DNA of 64,000 nt, taken from assembly GCA_963805715.1 (NCBI GenBank), contig CAWDVK010000012.1:33683-97682 (forward strand). Reading direction: 5' to 3'. The notes beneath the pieces are model-generated. The model made no database searches. It worked only from the letters and a program-made list of their open reading frames with translations, and was not told the origin of the DNA. The stretch's first letter is position 1. Each line of letters opens with the position of its first letter. Both the position numbers and the translations under genes were made by a program. This DNA is from CAWDVK01 sp963805715 (GTDB taxonomy: Bacteria; Actinomycetota; Actinomycetes; Streptosporangiales; Streptosporangiaceae). Shown here piece by piece: positions 42,451 through 52,562 of this stretch.

Positions 42451-44118
42451 ATGGAAGACGACCTCGCGGAGGTGTGGGCCAGGTCACTGGCCGACCTAGC
42501 CGGCATGCAGATCGAGCCGCACCAGCGCGCGTGGCTCCAGCTGACCCGCCCGCTCGGCCTGGTGGAGAACACGGCCCTGATAGCGGCGCCCAACGACTTC
42601 GTCAAGGAGCAGCTGGAGACGCGACTGCGCGCTCTGATTACCAACGCGCTGTCCAGGGAGCTCGCCCGCAACATCCAGCTTGCCGTGACCGTGGATCCGG
42701 GCGCGGCGGCAGCGGCGCTGCCTGCACCGCGACCGCCCGCTGGCGAGGATGACACGGTGACGGGGCCCGCCGGGGATGCGGCAACCGGGCCGATCGGCGC
42801 GGTCCGGGATTTCGGCGGCCGGACGCCCCCGGCCGGCGGCCCTGGCCTCTATCGCAGCAGCCTGGACGGGCTGCCCGGCCCGGAGGGAGACGGACGGCCG
42901 GGCTTCGGTCCCGCCGAGCAGGGCATGACATCAGCCGGCCAGCCCGGCTTCGGCGCGCACGGCCGGCCGCTGGACCAGCCGCCGGCCGAGTCGCCCAGGC
43001 CGCCCGGCCGGGCCAGCATCCCGCCCCTCGACGGACACGGGGCCGCGCACCTGGCCGGCCAGGGCGTGCCGCGGCCGGCCCAGGCCAGGCTCAATCCCAA
43101 GTACACCTTCGAGACGTTCGTCATCGGCTCGAGCAACAGGTTCGCGCACGCCGCCGCCGTGGCCGTCGCGGAGGCACCGGCCAAGGCCTATAACCCGCTC
43201 TTCGTCTACGGCGACTCCGGACTCGGCAAGACGCATCTGCTGCACGCCATCGGGCACTACGCCCAGAGCCTCTATCAGGGACTCAAGGTCAGGTACGTGA
43301 GCTCGGAAGAGTTCACTAACGATTTCATCAACATGATCAGGGACGGCAAGCAGGACGGGTTCCGGCGCCGGTACCGAGACGTCGACGTGCTGCTGGTCGA
43401 CGACATCCAGTTCCTGGAGAACAAGGAAGGCACCCAGGAGGAGTTCTTCCACACCTTCAACACGCTGCACAACGCCAGCAAGCAGATCGTCATCTCCAGC
43501 GACCGGGCGCCGAAGCGGCTGGTGACCCTGGAAGACCGCCTGCGCAGCCGGTTCGAGTGGGGCCTGCTGACCGACGTGCAGCCGCCAGAGCTGGAAACCC
43601 GGATCGCCATCCTGCGCAAGAAGGCGGTGCAGGACCGGCTGAACGCGCCGCCCGAGGCGCTCGAGTACATCGCCAGCCGCATCTCCACTAACATCCGCGA
43701 GCTGGAAGGCGCGCTGATCCGGGTCACGGCGTTCGCGAGCCTCAACCGCCAGTCCGTCGACCTGCAGCTGGCCGAGTTCGTGCTGAAGGACCTGATTCCG
43801 GAGGCGCACGGCCCGGAGATCACCGCGTCGACCATCATGGGCCAGACAGCCTCGTATTTCGGCCTGAGCATCGACGACCTCTGCGGCACCTCCCGCTCCC
43901 GGGTGCTCGTCACTGCCCGGCAGATCGCCATGTACCTGTGCCGGGAGCTCACCGACCTGTCCCTGCCCAAGATCGGCCAGCAGTTCGGCGGACGTGACCA
44001 CACCACGGTGATGCACGCGGACCGGAAGATCCGTTCGCTGATGGCCGAGCGCCGGTCAATTTATAACCAGGTCACCGAGCTCACCAACCGGATCAAGCAG
44101 CAAGCGCTCTCGGGGTGA
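42451..44118 (+). CDS. dnaA: Chromosomal replication initiator protein DnaA
   Basis: 555 residues from ATG 42451 (GTG 42448 is adjacent; GAGG lies upstream). Domain I is residues 1-80 (VWARSLADLAGMQIEPHQRA). A long Pro/Gly-rich domain II runs to about 215. Domain III AAA+ starts at NPKYTFETFVIGSSNRFAHA with Walker A YGDSGLGKTHLL, Walker B VDVLLVDDIQFL and sensor SSDRAPKRL. Domain IV ends with the DNA-binding signature GGRDHTTVMHADRKI. It binds DnaA boxes and opens oriC. It is followed by the oriC region and dnaN. Confidence 0.97.
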   Translation: MEDDLAEVWARSLADLAGMQIEPHQRAWLQLTRPLGLVENTALIAAPNDFVKEQLETRLRALITNALSRELARNIQLAVTVDPGAAAAALPAPRPPAGEDDTVTGPAGDAATGPIGAVRDFGGRTPPAGGPGLYRSSLDGLPGPEGDGRPGFGPAEQGMTSAGQPGFGAHGRPLDQPPAESPRPPGRASIPPLDGHGAAHLAGQGVPRPAQARLNPKYTFETFVIGSSNRFAHAAAVAVAEAPAKAYNPLFVYGDSGLGKTHLLHAIGHYAQSLYQGLKVRYVSSEEFTNDFINMIRDGKQDGFRRRYRDVDVLLVDDIQFLENKEGTQEEFFHTFNTLHNASKQIVISSDRAPKRLVTLEDRLRSRFEWGLLTDVQPPELETRIAILRKKAVQDRLNAPPEALEYIASRISTNIRELEGALIRVTAFASLNRQSVDLQLAEFVLKDLIPEAHGPEITASTIMGQTASYFGLSIDDLCGTSRSRVLVTARQIAMYLCRELTDLSLPKIGQQFGGRDHTTVMHADRKIRSLMAERRSIYNQVTELTNRIKQQALSG

Positions 44119-44565
44119 CGCAGTGACTGGCCGTCCGGCAGTAGCTGGCGCACGGAAGCCCAGCAGCAGATATGACTGTGCGTTTCCAGCTGACTACAAT
44201 AGTGTGACGGACTGCGCAATCTACGCACACAGGCTGTGGATAAAGTTGTGGACTCACTTGGGACAGCAGGAGGAAAACTCCCGTGGTCCTGAGGGCAACG
44301 AGTGGGTGACCAGCCCGTGCCAGCCGGCCGTGCACAGCGCCGCGAGTGCCGCGGCCGCCGCACGCACAGTCCCTGTGGACACCGGAACGGGCCGTGACCT
44401 GGCCGGAGCCGCGATGTCCCCGGGATCCACCGTCCCTATGACTACGACGTCCTCTTATCTATCTGAGAGATCCAACCTGAAGCAGGTTCCCGGCAGCCCG
44501 GCCCTCCGTACCACCGGGCTGCCCCCCGCCTGCCGACCGGACCCGACGGCAGGAGGCGGTGTCCT
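44119..44565. other. oriC: Probable replication origin (oriC) between dnaA and dnaN
   Basis: This 447-base gap holds no convincing gene. A perfect DnaA box TGTGGATAA lies at 44235-44243, with degenerate boxes TGTGGACTC (44248-44256) and TGTGGACAC (44374-44382). Two local AT-richer patches (near 44169-44220 and 44445-44470) stand out in a GC-rich genome. The dnaA-dnaN gap is the usual actinobacterial oriC position. Recognisable boxes are few compared with the roughly twenty in Streptomyces. Confidence 0.8.
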
Positions 44566-45699
44566 GTGAAGATCACCCTTGAGCGCGACGTGCTGGCCGA
44601 GGCGGTGGCCTGGACGGCCAGGGCACTGCCAGCCCGGCCGACGGTGCCCGTGCTGGCCGGGATCATGCTGCAGGCCGGCCAGGAACTGACCCTGTCGAGC
44701 TTCGACTACGACGTCTCGGCCCAGGCGACTATCCCGGTCGCCGCCGACGAGGAGGGCACGGCCCTGGTCTCGGGCAGGCTGCTGGCCGAGATCAGCCGCA
44801 GCCTGCCGGCGCGGCCGGTCAGCATCCGGGCCGGGGACGGCCGGGCGGTGGTCACCTGCGGCAGTGCCACCTTCACGCTGCTGACGATGCCCGAGGAGGA
44901 ATACCCGGCACTCCCGGAGATGCCGCCGGCGATCGGCTCAGTCGGCAGCGACACATTCGCCACCGCGGTCAGCCAGTCGGCGTCTGCCGCGGGCCGCGAC
45001 GACACGCTGCCCGCGCTCACCGGCGTCCGGATCGAGATCGAGGGCGACAAGCTCACCCTGATCTCCACCGACCGGTACCGGCTGGCCATCCGGGAACTGC
45101 GCTGGAACCCGGCCGTGCCCGACCTGTCGGCGGCCGTGCTGGTGCCGGCCCGGGCACTGGCCGAGACGGCCAGGTCACTGACGTCGGGCGCCGAGGTATC
45201 GATCGCGCTGGCGCTGCCCGGAGACGACAGTCACGGCGGCGACGGGATGATCGGCTTCGAGGGCGCCGGGCGGCGCACCACCACCAGGCTGCTCGGCGGC
45301 GAGTTCCCGCGCACCCAGGCGCTGCTGCCGACCAGCGCCAAGTCCACCGCCGAGCTGTCCGCCGGCCTGCTGGCCGAGGCGGTCAAGCGGGTGGCGCTGG
45401 TGGCTGAGCGCAACACCGCGGTCCGGCTGAGCTTCAGCACCGGCCAGCTCATGCTGGAGGCAGGCACCGGGGACGAGGCACAGGCCGAGGAGGCGATGGA
45501 GGCCGAGTTCGACGGCGAGGACCTGTCGATCGCCTTCAATCCGCAGTACCTGCTGGATGGCCTGACCTCGATCGAGTCGGACACCGTCCGCTTCTCCTTC
45601 ACCGAGCCGGGCAAGCCCGCCCTGATCACCGGCAAGCCGGGGCCTGACGGCACGCCGGACTTCCGCTACCTGCTGATGCCGATCAGGCTCGGCGGATAG
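44566..45699 (+). CDS. dnaN: DNA polymerase III beta subunit (sliding clamp)
   Basis: 377 residues from GTG 44566 with a GGAGG-type site upstream. The three clamp domains are seen: FDYDVSAQATIPV and GRLLAEISRSLP in the first, LPALTGVRIEIEGDKLTLIS then TDRYRLAIREL in the second, and IAFNPQYLLDGLTSIESD then YLLMPIRL in the third. It encircles DNA and tethers polymerase. recF follows after 20 bases. Confidence 0.97.
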   Translation: MKITLERDVLAEAVAWTARALPARPTVPVLAGIMLQAGQELTLSSFDYDVSAQATIPVAADEEGTALVSGRLLAEISRSLPARPVSIRAGDGRAVVTCGSATFTLLTMPEEEYPALPEMPPAIGSVGSDTFATAVSQSASAAGRDDTLPALTGVRIEIEGDKLTLISTDRYRLAIRELRWNPAVPDLSAAVLVPARALAETARSLTSGAEVSIALALPGDDSHGGDGMIGFEGAGRRTTTRLLGGEFPRTQALLPTSAKSTAELSAGLLAEAVKRVALVAERNTAVRLSFSTGQLMLEAGTGDEAQAEEAMEAEFDGEDLSIAFNPQYLLDGLTSIESDTVRFSFTEPGKPALITGKPGPDGTPDFRYLLMPIRLGG

Positions 45700-45719
45700 C
45701 TGCGGCTAGTCTCTGCGGC

Positions 45720-46832
45720 GTGTACCTGACCCGGCTGGCGCTGACCGATTTTCGCAGCTACGCGACCGCGGATGTCACCCTCGGGCCGGGCGTGACCACC
45801 GTGACCGGCGCGAACGGCCAGGGCAAGACCAACCTGGTCGAGGCGGCCTGCTACGTGGCTACCTTCGGCAGCCACCGGGTGGCGGCTGACGCGCCGCTGG
45901 TCCGTCACGGCGCCCAGCGCGCCATCATCCGCGCGGCCGTCACCGGCGCGTCGCGCAGCAGCCTGGTGGAGATCGAGGTCAACCCCGGCAAGGCCAACCG
46001 GGTCCGGCTGAACCGGGCTCCCGTGCCCCGGCCGCGAGACGTGCTCGGCGTGCTGCGCTGCGTGCTCTTCGCGCCCGAGGATCTCGCCATGGTCAAGGGC
46101 GACCCCGACCAGCGGCGGCGCTACCTGGACGACCTGCTGGTCGCCACCAGGCCGCGCTACGCGGGCGTCCGGGCCGACTACGAGCGGGTACTGCGGCAGC
46201 GGACCACCCTGCTGAAGTCGGCCAGGGCCATGGGCCATCCGCCGAGCGCGCTGGACGTCTGGGACGACCAGCTGATCGAGAAGGGCACGGCGCTGGTCGC
46301 CGCGCGGCTGGAGCTTGTCCAGGCCATCAGCCCGCTGGCGGCCGCCGCCTACAGCCAGGTATCCGGCGGCCGGCCGGGCGCCCAGCTGCGGTACCGGCAG
46401 TCGTTCCGGCCGGACGGCGAGCCGGATCCGGATCCGGCGAAGCTGGCGGCCGGCCTGCGGGACGCGCTCGCGGCCAGCAGGCGAGCCGAGCTGGACCGCG
46501 CCGTCTGCCTCGTCGGGCCGCACCGTGACGACCTGGAACTGCGGATCGGCGAGCTGCCGGCCCGCGGCTACGCGAGCCACGGCGAGTCCTGGTCGATGGC
46601 GCTCGCGCTGCGGCTGGCGGCCTTCGAGCTGATGCGATCCGACGGCGATGACCCCGTGCTCGTGCTCGATGACGTCTTCGCCGAGCTGGACGCCGGGCGG
46701 CGCGACCGGCTGGCCGACCTGGCCGGATCCGCCGAGCAGGTCCTGGTCACGGCCGCGGTCGGCGCCGACGTACCGGACCGGCTGTCCGGAGCGCGGTTTA
46801 CCGTGGCGGACGGGGTGATTGCCAGTGACTGA
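45720..46832 (+). CDS. recF: DNA replication and repair protein RecF
   Basis: 370 residues from GTG 45720. ABC-type ATPase with the N-terminal YLTRLALTDFRSYATADVTL, Walker A GANGQGKTNLVEA, FAPEDLAMVKGDPDQRRRYL, the ABC signature around GESWSMALALRLA and Walker B PVLVLDDVFAELD. It loads RecA at gaps with RecO/RecR. No gnd gene lies between dnaN and recF, unlike mycobacteria. The stop overlaps the dciA start. Confidence 0.95.
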   Translation: MYLTRLALTDFRSYATADVTLGPGVTTVTGANGQGKTNLVEAACYVATFGSHRVAADAPLVRHGAQRAIIRAAVTGASRSSLVEIEVNPGKANRVRLNRAPVPRPRDVLGVLRCVLFAPEDLAMVKGDPDQRRRYLDDLLVATRPRYAGVRADYERVLRQRTTLLKSARAMGHPPSALDVWDDQLIEKGTALVAARLELVQAISPLAAAAYSQVSGGRPGAQLRYRQSFRPDGEPDPDPAKLAAGLRDALAASRRAELDRAVCLVGPHRDDLELRIGELPARGYASHGESWSMALALRLAAFELMRSDGDDPVLVLDDVFAELDAGRRDRLADLAGSAEQVLVTAAVGADVPDRLSGARFTVADGVIASD

Positions 46833-47559
46833 GCGCGTCCCCGGCGAGCGGGCAGCTGGCCGGGACACTGATAACCGGGACCCTGATGGCCGGGCCAGCG
46901 GGCGAACCGGTGACCCGGCGCCGGGCCAGCCGGCCCGCCAGCCGAGGGAGCCGGACCGCGCCCGGCTGGCTCGCCAGGCGCTGCAGCGAGCCAAGGCCGA
47001 TTCGCTGGCGAAGGGGAACAGGCCGACGCGGCCCCCCAGGCCGGTGGCGGACGGAGCCGCTTCCGCCGGGACGTCGTCCGGCCCGCCCGGGTCTGTCGTG
47101 CCGGCCAGTGGTGCCCCGCCCTTCCCCGCCCCCCCGCCCTTCCCCGCCCCCGCGCCCGCCACCGCACCCCCACCCGGCCGCCCGGGCCGCCGGGAGCGGC
47201 GCGATGACCCGCAGCCGCTCACGGCCGCGATCAGCAGCCTGATCGGGGACTACGGCTGGACCCTGGCCGCGGCCACCGGGTCGGTCTTCGGCCGCTGGGC
47301 CGAGATCGTCGGGCCCGAGCTGGCGGCGCACACCAAGCCCGAGTCGCTGGCCGACGGCGAGCTCACCATAGCGGCGGATTCCACCGCCTGGGCGACCCAG
47401 CTGCGGCTGCTGGCGGCCCAGCTCGTGCGGCGGCTGAACGCCGAGCTGGGCGACGGCTCGGTACGGCGGGTCAAGGTGCGCGGCCCGGTCGACGCGGCCC
47501 GCAGGCCCGGTGAATGGCGGGTCCGCGGCAGTCGCGGGCCACGTGACACGTACGGCTGA
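46825..47559 (+). CDS. dciA: DUF721 protein, DciA-like helicase loader
   Basis: 244 residues from GTG 46825, overlapping the recF stop and preceded by GGGGTG. Residues 1-130 are Arg/Pro-rich and disordered, with a PPFPAPPPFPAP stretch. The DUF721 KH-like domain is residues 135-225 (WTLAAATGSVFGRWAEIVG, LTIAADSTAWATQLRLLA, VRRVKVRGP). In other bacteria this family (DciA) interacts with DnaB to support loading. Position between recF and gyrB is conserved in actinobacteria. Confidence 0.88.
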   Translation: MTERVPGERAAGRDTDNRDPDGRASGRTGDPAPGQPARQPREPDRARLARQALQRAKADSLAKGNRPTRPPRPVADGAASAGTSSGPPGSVVPASGAPPFPAPPPFPAPAPATAPPPGRPGRRERRDDPQPLTAAISSLIGDYGWTLAAATGSVFGRWAEIVGPELAAHTKPESLADGELTIAADSTAWATQLRLLAAQLVRRLNAELGDGSVRRVKVRGPVDAARRPGEWRVRGSRGPRDTYG

Positions 47560-47667
47560 GGCTGGCGGTCTGTCCAGGTAAAATAGTGGTGAGCACCTGG
47601 GCAGACGGAGGTTGGGGTTCTCGCATCGGCCCGATGCGCCTGCCCGTTTCCAGGAGGAGCTTCCACT

Positions 47668-49602
47668 TTGTCGTATGACGCACGTTCGATCACTGTCTTG
47701 GAGGGCCTGGAGGCCGTTCGCAAGCGCCCTGGCATGTACATCGGATCCACGGGCGAGCGCGGCCTGCACCACCTGGTCCAGGAGGTGGTCGACAACGCGG
47801 TAGACGAGGCCCTGGCCGGTTACTGCGACCGGATTGAGGTCGTCCTGCTGGCCGACGGCGGCGTTCGCGTGGCCGACAACGGCCGCGGCATCCCGGTGGA
47901 CAACCACCCGGTCGAGAACCGGCCAGCCGTCGAGGTCGTGCTGACCACGCTGCACGCGGGCGGCAAGTTCGACAGCAAGTCCTACGCGGTCTCCGGCGGC
48001 CTGCACGGAGTGGGCGTCTCGGTGGTCAACGCGCTCGCCAGCCGGCTGGACGTGGAAATCCGCCGCGACGGCTACGTCTGGCGGCAGCGATACGTGGCCA
48101 GCCATCCGGTCACCCCGCTGGAGCGCGGCGCGCCGACGGGCGAGACCGGCACGATCATCTCGTTCTGGCCTGATCCGTCCATTTTCGAGACCACGGACTG
48201 GTCTTTCGAGACGCTGTCCCGGCGGCTGCAGGAGATGGCCTTCCTGAACCGCGGCCTGGCGATCACGCTGGACGACCAGCGGCCCGAGCACGCGAACATC
48301 GAGCCGCACGCGGCCAGCTACCGGTACGACGGCGGCATCGCCGACTTCGTCCGGTACATCAACGCATCCAAGGACCCGGTGCACGAGTCGGTGATCGAGT
48401 TCGGCGACGAGGAGACCGGGATCGCCGCCGAGGTCGCGATGCAGTGGACCGGCGCCTACACCGAGTCGGTGCACACCTTCGCCAACACGATCAACACGGC
48501 CGAGGGGGGCACGCACGAGGAGGGCTTCCGCTCGGCGCTCACGACGATCGTGAACAGGTACGCCAGGGAGCAGAAGCTGGTCAGGGAGAAGGACGAGAAC
48601 CTGACCGGCGATGACGTGCGCGAGGGCCTGACCGCCATCATCCACGTGAAGCTGGCCGAGCCCCAGTTCGAGGGCCAGACCAAGACCAAGCTGGGCAACA
48701 CCGAGGCCAAGTCGTTCGTGCAGCGCATCTGCAACGACCACCTGAAGGACTGGTTCGAGCGGAACCCGGGCGAGGCCAAGTCCATCATCCTCAAGGCGAG
48801 CTCGGCGGCCAGGGCCAGGATTGCCGCCCGGCAGGCCCGTGACCTGACCCGCAAGAGCCTGATGGGCGGCACCGGCCTGCCCGGCAAGCTGGCAGACTGC
48901 CAGTCCGGCGACCCGGAGCGGTGCGAGATCTACGTGGTCGAGGGTGACTCGGCGGGCGGCTCAGCCAAGGGCGGCCGCGATCCGCAGTTCCAGGCCATCC
49001 TCCCGATCCGCGGCAAGATCCTGAACGTGGAGAAGGCCAGGATCGACCGGGTGCTGAAGAACAACGAGGTCCAGGCGCTGATCACCGCGCTCGGCACCGG
49101 CGTGCATGACGAGTTCGACATCGCCAAGCTGCGCTATCACAAGATCATCCTGATGGCGGACGCGGACGTGGACGGCCAGCACATCACCACGCTGCTGCTG
49201 ACCCTGCTGTTCCGGTTCATGAAGCCGCTGATCGAGGCGGGGCACGTCTACCTGGCCCAGCCGCCGCTCTACAAGATCAAGTGGGATGGCCGGGGCGTGC
49301 TGCCCGGCTACGCCTACTCCGACCGGGAGCGCGACGCGGTGATCGAGGCGGGCCTCGCCGACGGGCGCAAGGACCCGCGGCCGCGCGGTGCCGTGCAGCG
49401 CTTCAAGGGCCTGGGCGAGATGAACGCCACCGAGCTGTGGGAGACCACCATGGACCCGGCCCGCCGGGTCCTGCGGCAGATCACGCTCGATGACGCCGCG
49501 CAGGCGGACGAGCTGTTCAGCGTGCTGATGGGCGAAGACGTGGAGTCGCGCCGCGCGTTCATCCAGCGCAATGCCAAGGATGTCCGCTTCCTCGACATCT
49601 GA
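47668..49602 (+). CDS. gyrB: DNA gyrase subunit B
   Basis: 644 residues from TTG 47668, with AGGAGGAG upstream. ATPase motifs VRKRPGMYIGSTGERGLHHL, the Asn in EVVDNAVDEALAGY, DNGRGIPV and GGLHGVGVSVVNAL are intact. The TOPRIM part has YVVEGDSAGGSAKGGRD and LMADADVDGQHI. It supplies ATP-driven supercoiling with GyrA, the second next gene element downstream after a hairpin-rich gap. Confidence 0.97.
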   Translation: MSYDARSITVLEGLEAVRKRPGMYIGSTGERGLHHLVQEVVDNAVDEALAGYCDRIEVVLLADGGVRVADNGRGIPVDNHPVENRPAVEVVLTTLHAGGKFDSKSYAVSGGLHGVGVSVVNALASRLDVEIRRDGYVWRQRYVASHPVTPLERGAPTGETGTIISFWPDPSIFETTDWSFETLSRRLQEMAFLNRGLAITLDDQRPEHANIEPHAASYRYDGGIADFVRYINASKDPVHESVIEFGDEETGIAAEVAMQWTGAYTESVHTFANTINTAEGGTHEEGFRSALTTIVNRYAREQKLVREKDENLTGDDVREGLTAIIHVKLAEPQFEGQTKTKLGNTEAKSFVQRICNDHLKDWFERNPGEAKSIILKASSAARARIAARQARDLTRKSLMGGTGLPGKLADCQSGDPERCEIYVVEGDSAGGSAKGGRDPQFQAILPIRGKILNVEKARIDRVLKNNEVQALITALGTGVHDEFDIAKLRYHKIILMADADVDGQHITTLLLTLLFRFMKPLIEAGHVYLAQPPLYKIKWDGRGVLPGYAYSDRERDAVIEAGLADGRKDPRPRGAVQRFKGLGEMNATELWETTMDPARRVLRQITLDDAAQADELFSVLMGEDVESRRAFIQRNAKDVRFLDI

Positions 49603-49716
49603 GCAAGATGCGGCAACAGCAGTGCCCGGACGCGAAGGCGATGGGTTATGCGGAAAGGCAGTAGTGCTGGGCGCGAGGGCCAGCGCGGTTTGCTGGCCCG
49701 AGCGGACGGCCGGGGG

Positions 49717-49799
49717 GTCCGGGGGGCGAAGCCCTCCCGGACTGGGGGTTCCGGGGGTCGACCCCCGGGCTAGCACCAGGTCCGGGGGTTACCCCCCGG
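49717..49799. repeat. Three clustered GC hairpins between gyrB and gyrA
   Basis: GTCCGGG...CCCGGAC (49717-49742), the perfect palindrome CCGGGGGTCGACCCCCGG (49751-49768) and CCGGGGG-TTAC-CCCCCGG (49782-49799) follow one another. The last one ends 22 bases before the gyrA start. They may act as partial terminators, RNA stability elements or a dispersed repeat family. Confidence 0.75.
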
Positions 49800-49821
49800 G
49801 CTGACACAGAAGGGATGGGAA

Positions 49822-52452
49822 GTGCCCGACGTGACTGACGCACCGGCAGAGGGGCACGACCGGACTGAGCCGGTTGACATCCAGGTCGAGATGCAGCGCA
49901 GCTACATCGACTACGCGATGTCCGTCATCGTCGGCCGTGCGCTGCCGGACGTCCGGGACGGCCTCAAGCCGGTCCACACCCGGATCCTGTACGCGATGTA
50001 CGACGGCGGGTACCGGCCGGACCGCAGTTTCTTCAAGTGCGCCAGGGTCGTCGGCGACGTGATGGGCAACTACCACCCGCACGGCGACTCGGCGATCTAC
50101 GACACCCTGGTCCGGCTGGCCCAGCCGTGGGCCATGCGGATGCCGCTCATCGACGGTCAGGGTAACTTCGGCTCCCCCGGCAACGACCCGGCCGCCGCGA
50201 TGCGGTACACCGAATGCCGGCTGGCCCCGCTGGCGATGGAGATGCTGCGGGACATCGACAAGGAGACCGTCGATTTCCGGCCCAACTATGACGGCCAGTC
50301 GGCCGAGCCGGTGGTGCTGCCAGCCCGGTTCCCCAACCTGCTGGTCAACGGGTCCGAGGGCATCGCGGTCGGGATGGCGACCAAGATCCCGCCGCACAAC
50401 CTGCGCGAGGTGACCGCCGGGGTCCAGTGGTACCTGGAGAATTTCGAGGCGACCGACGAGGAGCTGCTCGCCGCGCTGATGGAGCGGATCAAGGGCCCGG
50501 ACTTCCCCGGCGGCCCGGACGGCCGGACCGGCGCCCAGATCGTCGGCCGCCGCGGCATCAGGGACGCTTACACCACCGGGCGGGGCTCGATCACGATGCG
50601 CGCGGTCGTGGAGGTCGAGGAGGACCGCAAGGGCCGGACCTGCCTGGTCGCCACCGAGCTGCCCTACCAGGTGAACCCGGACAACCTGGCGCTGAAGATT
50701 GCCGAGCTGGTGCGCGACGGGCGCCTGACCGGCATCGCTGACGTGCGCGACGAGAGCAGCGGCCGCAGCGGCCAGCGCCTGGTCATCGTTCTGAAGCGGG
50801 ACGCAGTCGCCAAGGTGGTCCTGAACAACCTGTACAAGCACACGCAGCTGCAGGACACCTTCGGCGCGAACATGCTGGCCCTGGTCGACGGCGTGCCGCG
50901 GACCCTCAGGCTCGACCAGATGATCAGGTACTGGGTCGCGCACCAGATCGAGGTCATCATCCGGCGGACCCGGTACCTGCTGCGCAAGGCGCAGGAGCGG
51001 GCCCACATCCTCAGCGCGCTGCTGAAGGCCATCGACCAGATTGACGCGGTCATCGCGCTGATCAGGGCCAGCGCGTCGGCGGCGGCCGCGCAGCAGGGCC
51101 TGATGGAACTGCTGGAGATCGACGAGATTCAGGCGCGGGCGATCCTCGACATGCAGCTGCGCAAGCTCGCCGCACTCGAGCGCCAGCAGCTGGTGGACGA
51201 GTACGAGGAGCTGATGGCGCAGATCGCCGACTACGAGGGGATCCTCGCCTCGCCCGAGCGGCAGCGGCAGATCGTCTCCGCCGAGCTGGCCGAGATCGCG
51301 ACCAGGTACGGCGACGACCGGCGGACCGAGATCATCGCCTACGACGGCGATATGTCGATCGAGGACCTGATCGCCGAGGAAGACGTGGTCGTCACGATCA
51401 CCCGCGGCGGCTACGCCAAGCGCACCAGGACCGATCTGTACCGGGCGCAGCGGCGGGGCGGCAAGGGCGTCCGCGGTGCCCAGCTGCGCACCGACGACAT
51501 CGTCGATCACTTCTTCGTGACGACGACGCACCACTGGATCCTGTTCTTCACCAACAAGGGCCGGGTGTACCGGGCCAAGGCGTACGAGCTGCCGGACGCC
51601 GCACGCGATGCCCGCGGCCAGCATGTCGCTAACCTGCTTGCCTTCCAGGCCGATGAGCGGATCGCCGAGGTGCTGGCGCTGCGCGACTACGACGTGGCGC
51701 CGTACCTGGTGCTGGCCACGTCGTCCGGGCTGGTGAAGAAATCCCGGCTAGGCGACTTCGACTCACCGCGCTCCGGCGGCATCATCGCCATCAACCTGCG
51801 CGAGGATGACGAGGTCATCGGCGCCAGGCTGGTCTCACCCGAGCACGACCTGCTGCTGGTCAGCAAGCATGCGCAGGCCATCAGGTTCCATGCCGACGAT
51901 GAGGCGCTGCGGCCGATGGGGCGGGCTACCTCCGGCGTGATCGGGATGCGATTCAGTGACGGTGACCAACTGCTGGGCATGCACGTGGTCGACGACGGGG
52001 GCGATGTCCTCGTCGCGACGGGCGGCGGCTACGCGAAGCGGACGCTGATCGATCAGTACCCGGTCCAGGGCCGGGGCGGCCGGGGCGTGGTGACCGCGCG
52101 GATCGTCGAGGCCAGGGGCGAGCTCATCGGCGTGCTGATGGTGCATCCCGAGGACGAGGTCTTCGCCATTACCTCCGCTGGCGGGGTGATCAGGACCGCG
52201 GCCGCGGAGATCAAGCAGTCCGGCCGGCAGACGATGGGCGTACGGCTGGTCAACCTCGCCCCCGGCCAGAGCCTGGTGGCGATTGCACGGAACGAGGAGT
52301 CGCTGGACAACGGAAACGGCAACGGGGACGGGCTCGCGGACGCCGACGAGGCTGAGGCTGATGGTGAGCTGGAGCCGCACGGTGGCGCTGAGCTGGAAGC
52401 CAATGGCGGCAGCGATCTCGATTCGCCACCCGCGGACCCGTCGGCGAGCTAG
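49822..52452 (+). CDS. gyrA: DNA gyrase subunit A
   Basis: 876 residues from GTG 49822 with AGAAGGGATGGGAA upstream. YAMSVIVGRALPDVRDGLKP and the quinolone-resistance region YHPHGDSAIYDTLVRLAQ are conserved. The catalytic Tyr is in AAMRYTECRLAPLA near residue 132. The GyrA box reads QRRGGKGVRGAQ near 555, and the C-terminal beta-pinwheel repeats follow. The last 50 residues are an acidic Glu/Asp/Gly-rich tail. Codon 93-equivalent positions read GDSAIYD, the susceptible-type Ser-Ala-Ile pattern, not a resistant one. Confidence 0.97.
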   Translation: MPDVTDAPAEGHDRTEPVDIQVEMQRSYIDYAMSVIVGRALPDVRDGLKPVHTRILYAMYDGGYRPDRSFFKCARVVGDVMGNYHPHGDSAIYDTLVRLAQPWAMRMPLIDGQGNFGSPGNDPAAAMRYTECRLAPLAMEMLRDIDKETVDFRPNYDGQSAEPVVLPARFPNLLVNGSEGIAVGMATKIPPHNLREVTAGVQWYLENFEATDEELLAALMERIKGPDFPGGPDGRTGAQIVGRRGIRDAYTTGRGSITMRAVVEVEEDRKGRTCLVATELPYQVNPDNLALKIAELVRDGRLTGIADVRDESSGRSGQRLVIVLKRDAVAKVVLNNLYKHTQLQDTFGANMLALVDGVPRTLRLDQMIRYWVAHQIEVIIRRTRYLLRKAQERAHILSALLKAIDQIDAVIALIRASASAAAAQQGLMELLEIDEIQARAILDMQLRKLAALERQQLVDEYEELMAQIADYEGILASPERQRQIVSAELAEIATRYGDDRRTEIIAYDGDMSIEDLIAEEDVVVTITRGGYAKRTRTDLYRAQRRGGKGVRGAQLRTDDIVDHFFVTTTHHWILFFTNKGRVYRAKAYELPDAARDARGQHVANLLAFQADERIAEVLALRDYDVAPYLVLATSSGLVKKSRLGDFDSPRSGGIIAINLREDDEVIGARLVSPEHDLLLVSKHAQAIRFHADDEALRPMGRATSGVIGMRFSDGDQLLGMHVVDDGGDVLVATGGGYAKRTLIDQYPVQGRGGRGVVTARIVEARGELIGVLMVHPEDEVFAITSAGGVIRTAAAEIKQSGRQTMGVRLVNLAPGQSLVAIARNEESLDNGNGNGDGLADADEAEADGELEPHGGAELEANGGSDLDSPPADPSAS

Positions 52453-52562
52453 CCTGTTCATGATTTCAGTACCGGATTCCGGGGCAGTACGAAGCTGAGT
52501 ACCCGGTGCTTTATTGCGGCGGGTATCTGCATGACTGACACCGCTAGGTTTGCCGGGTGTCG

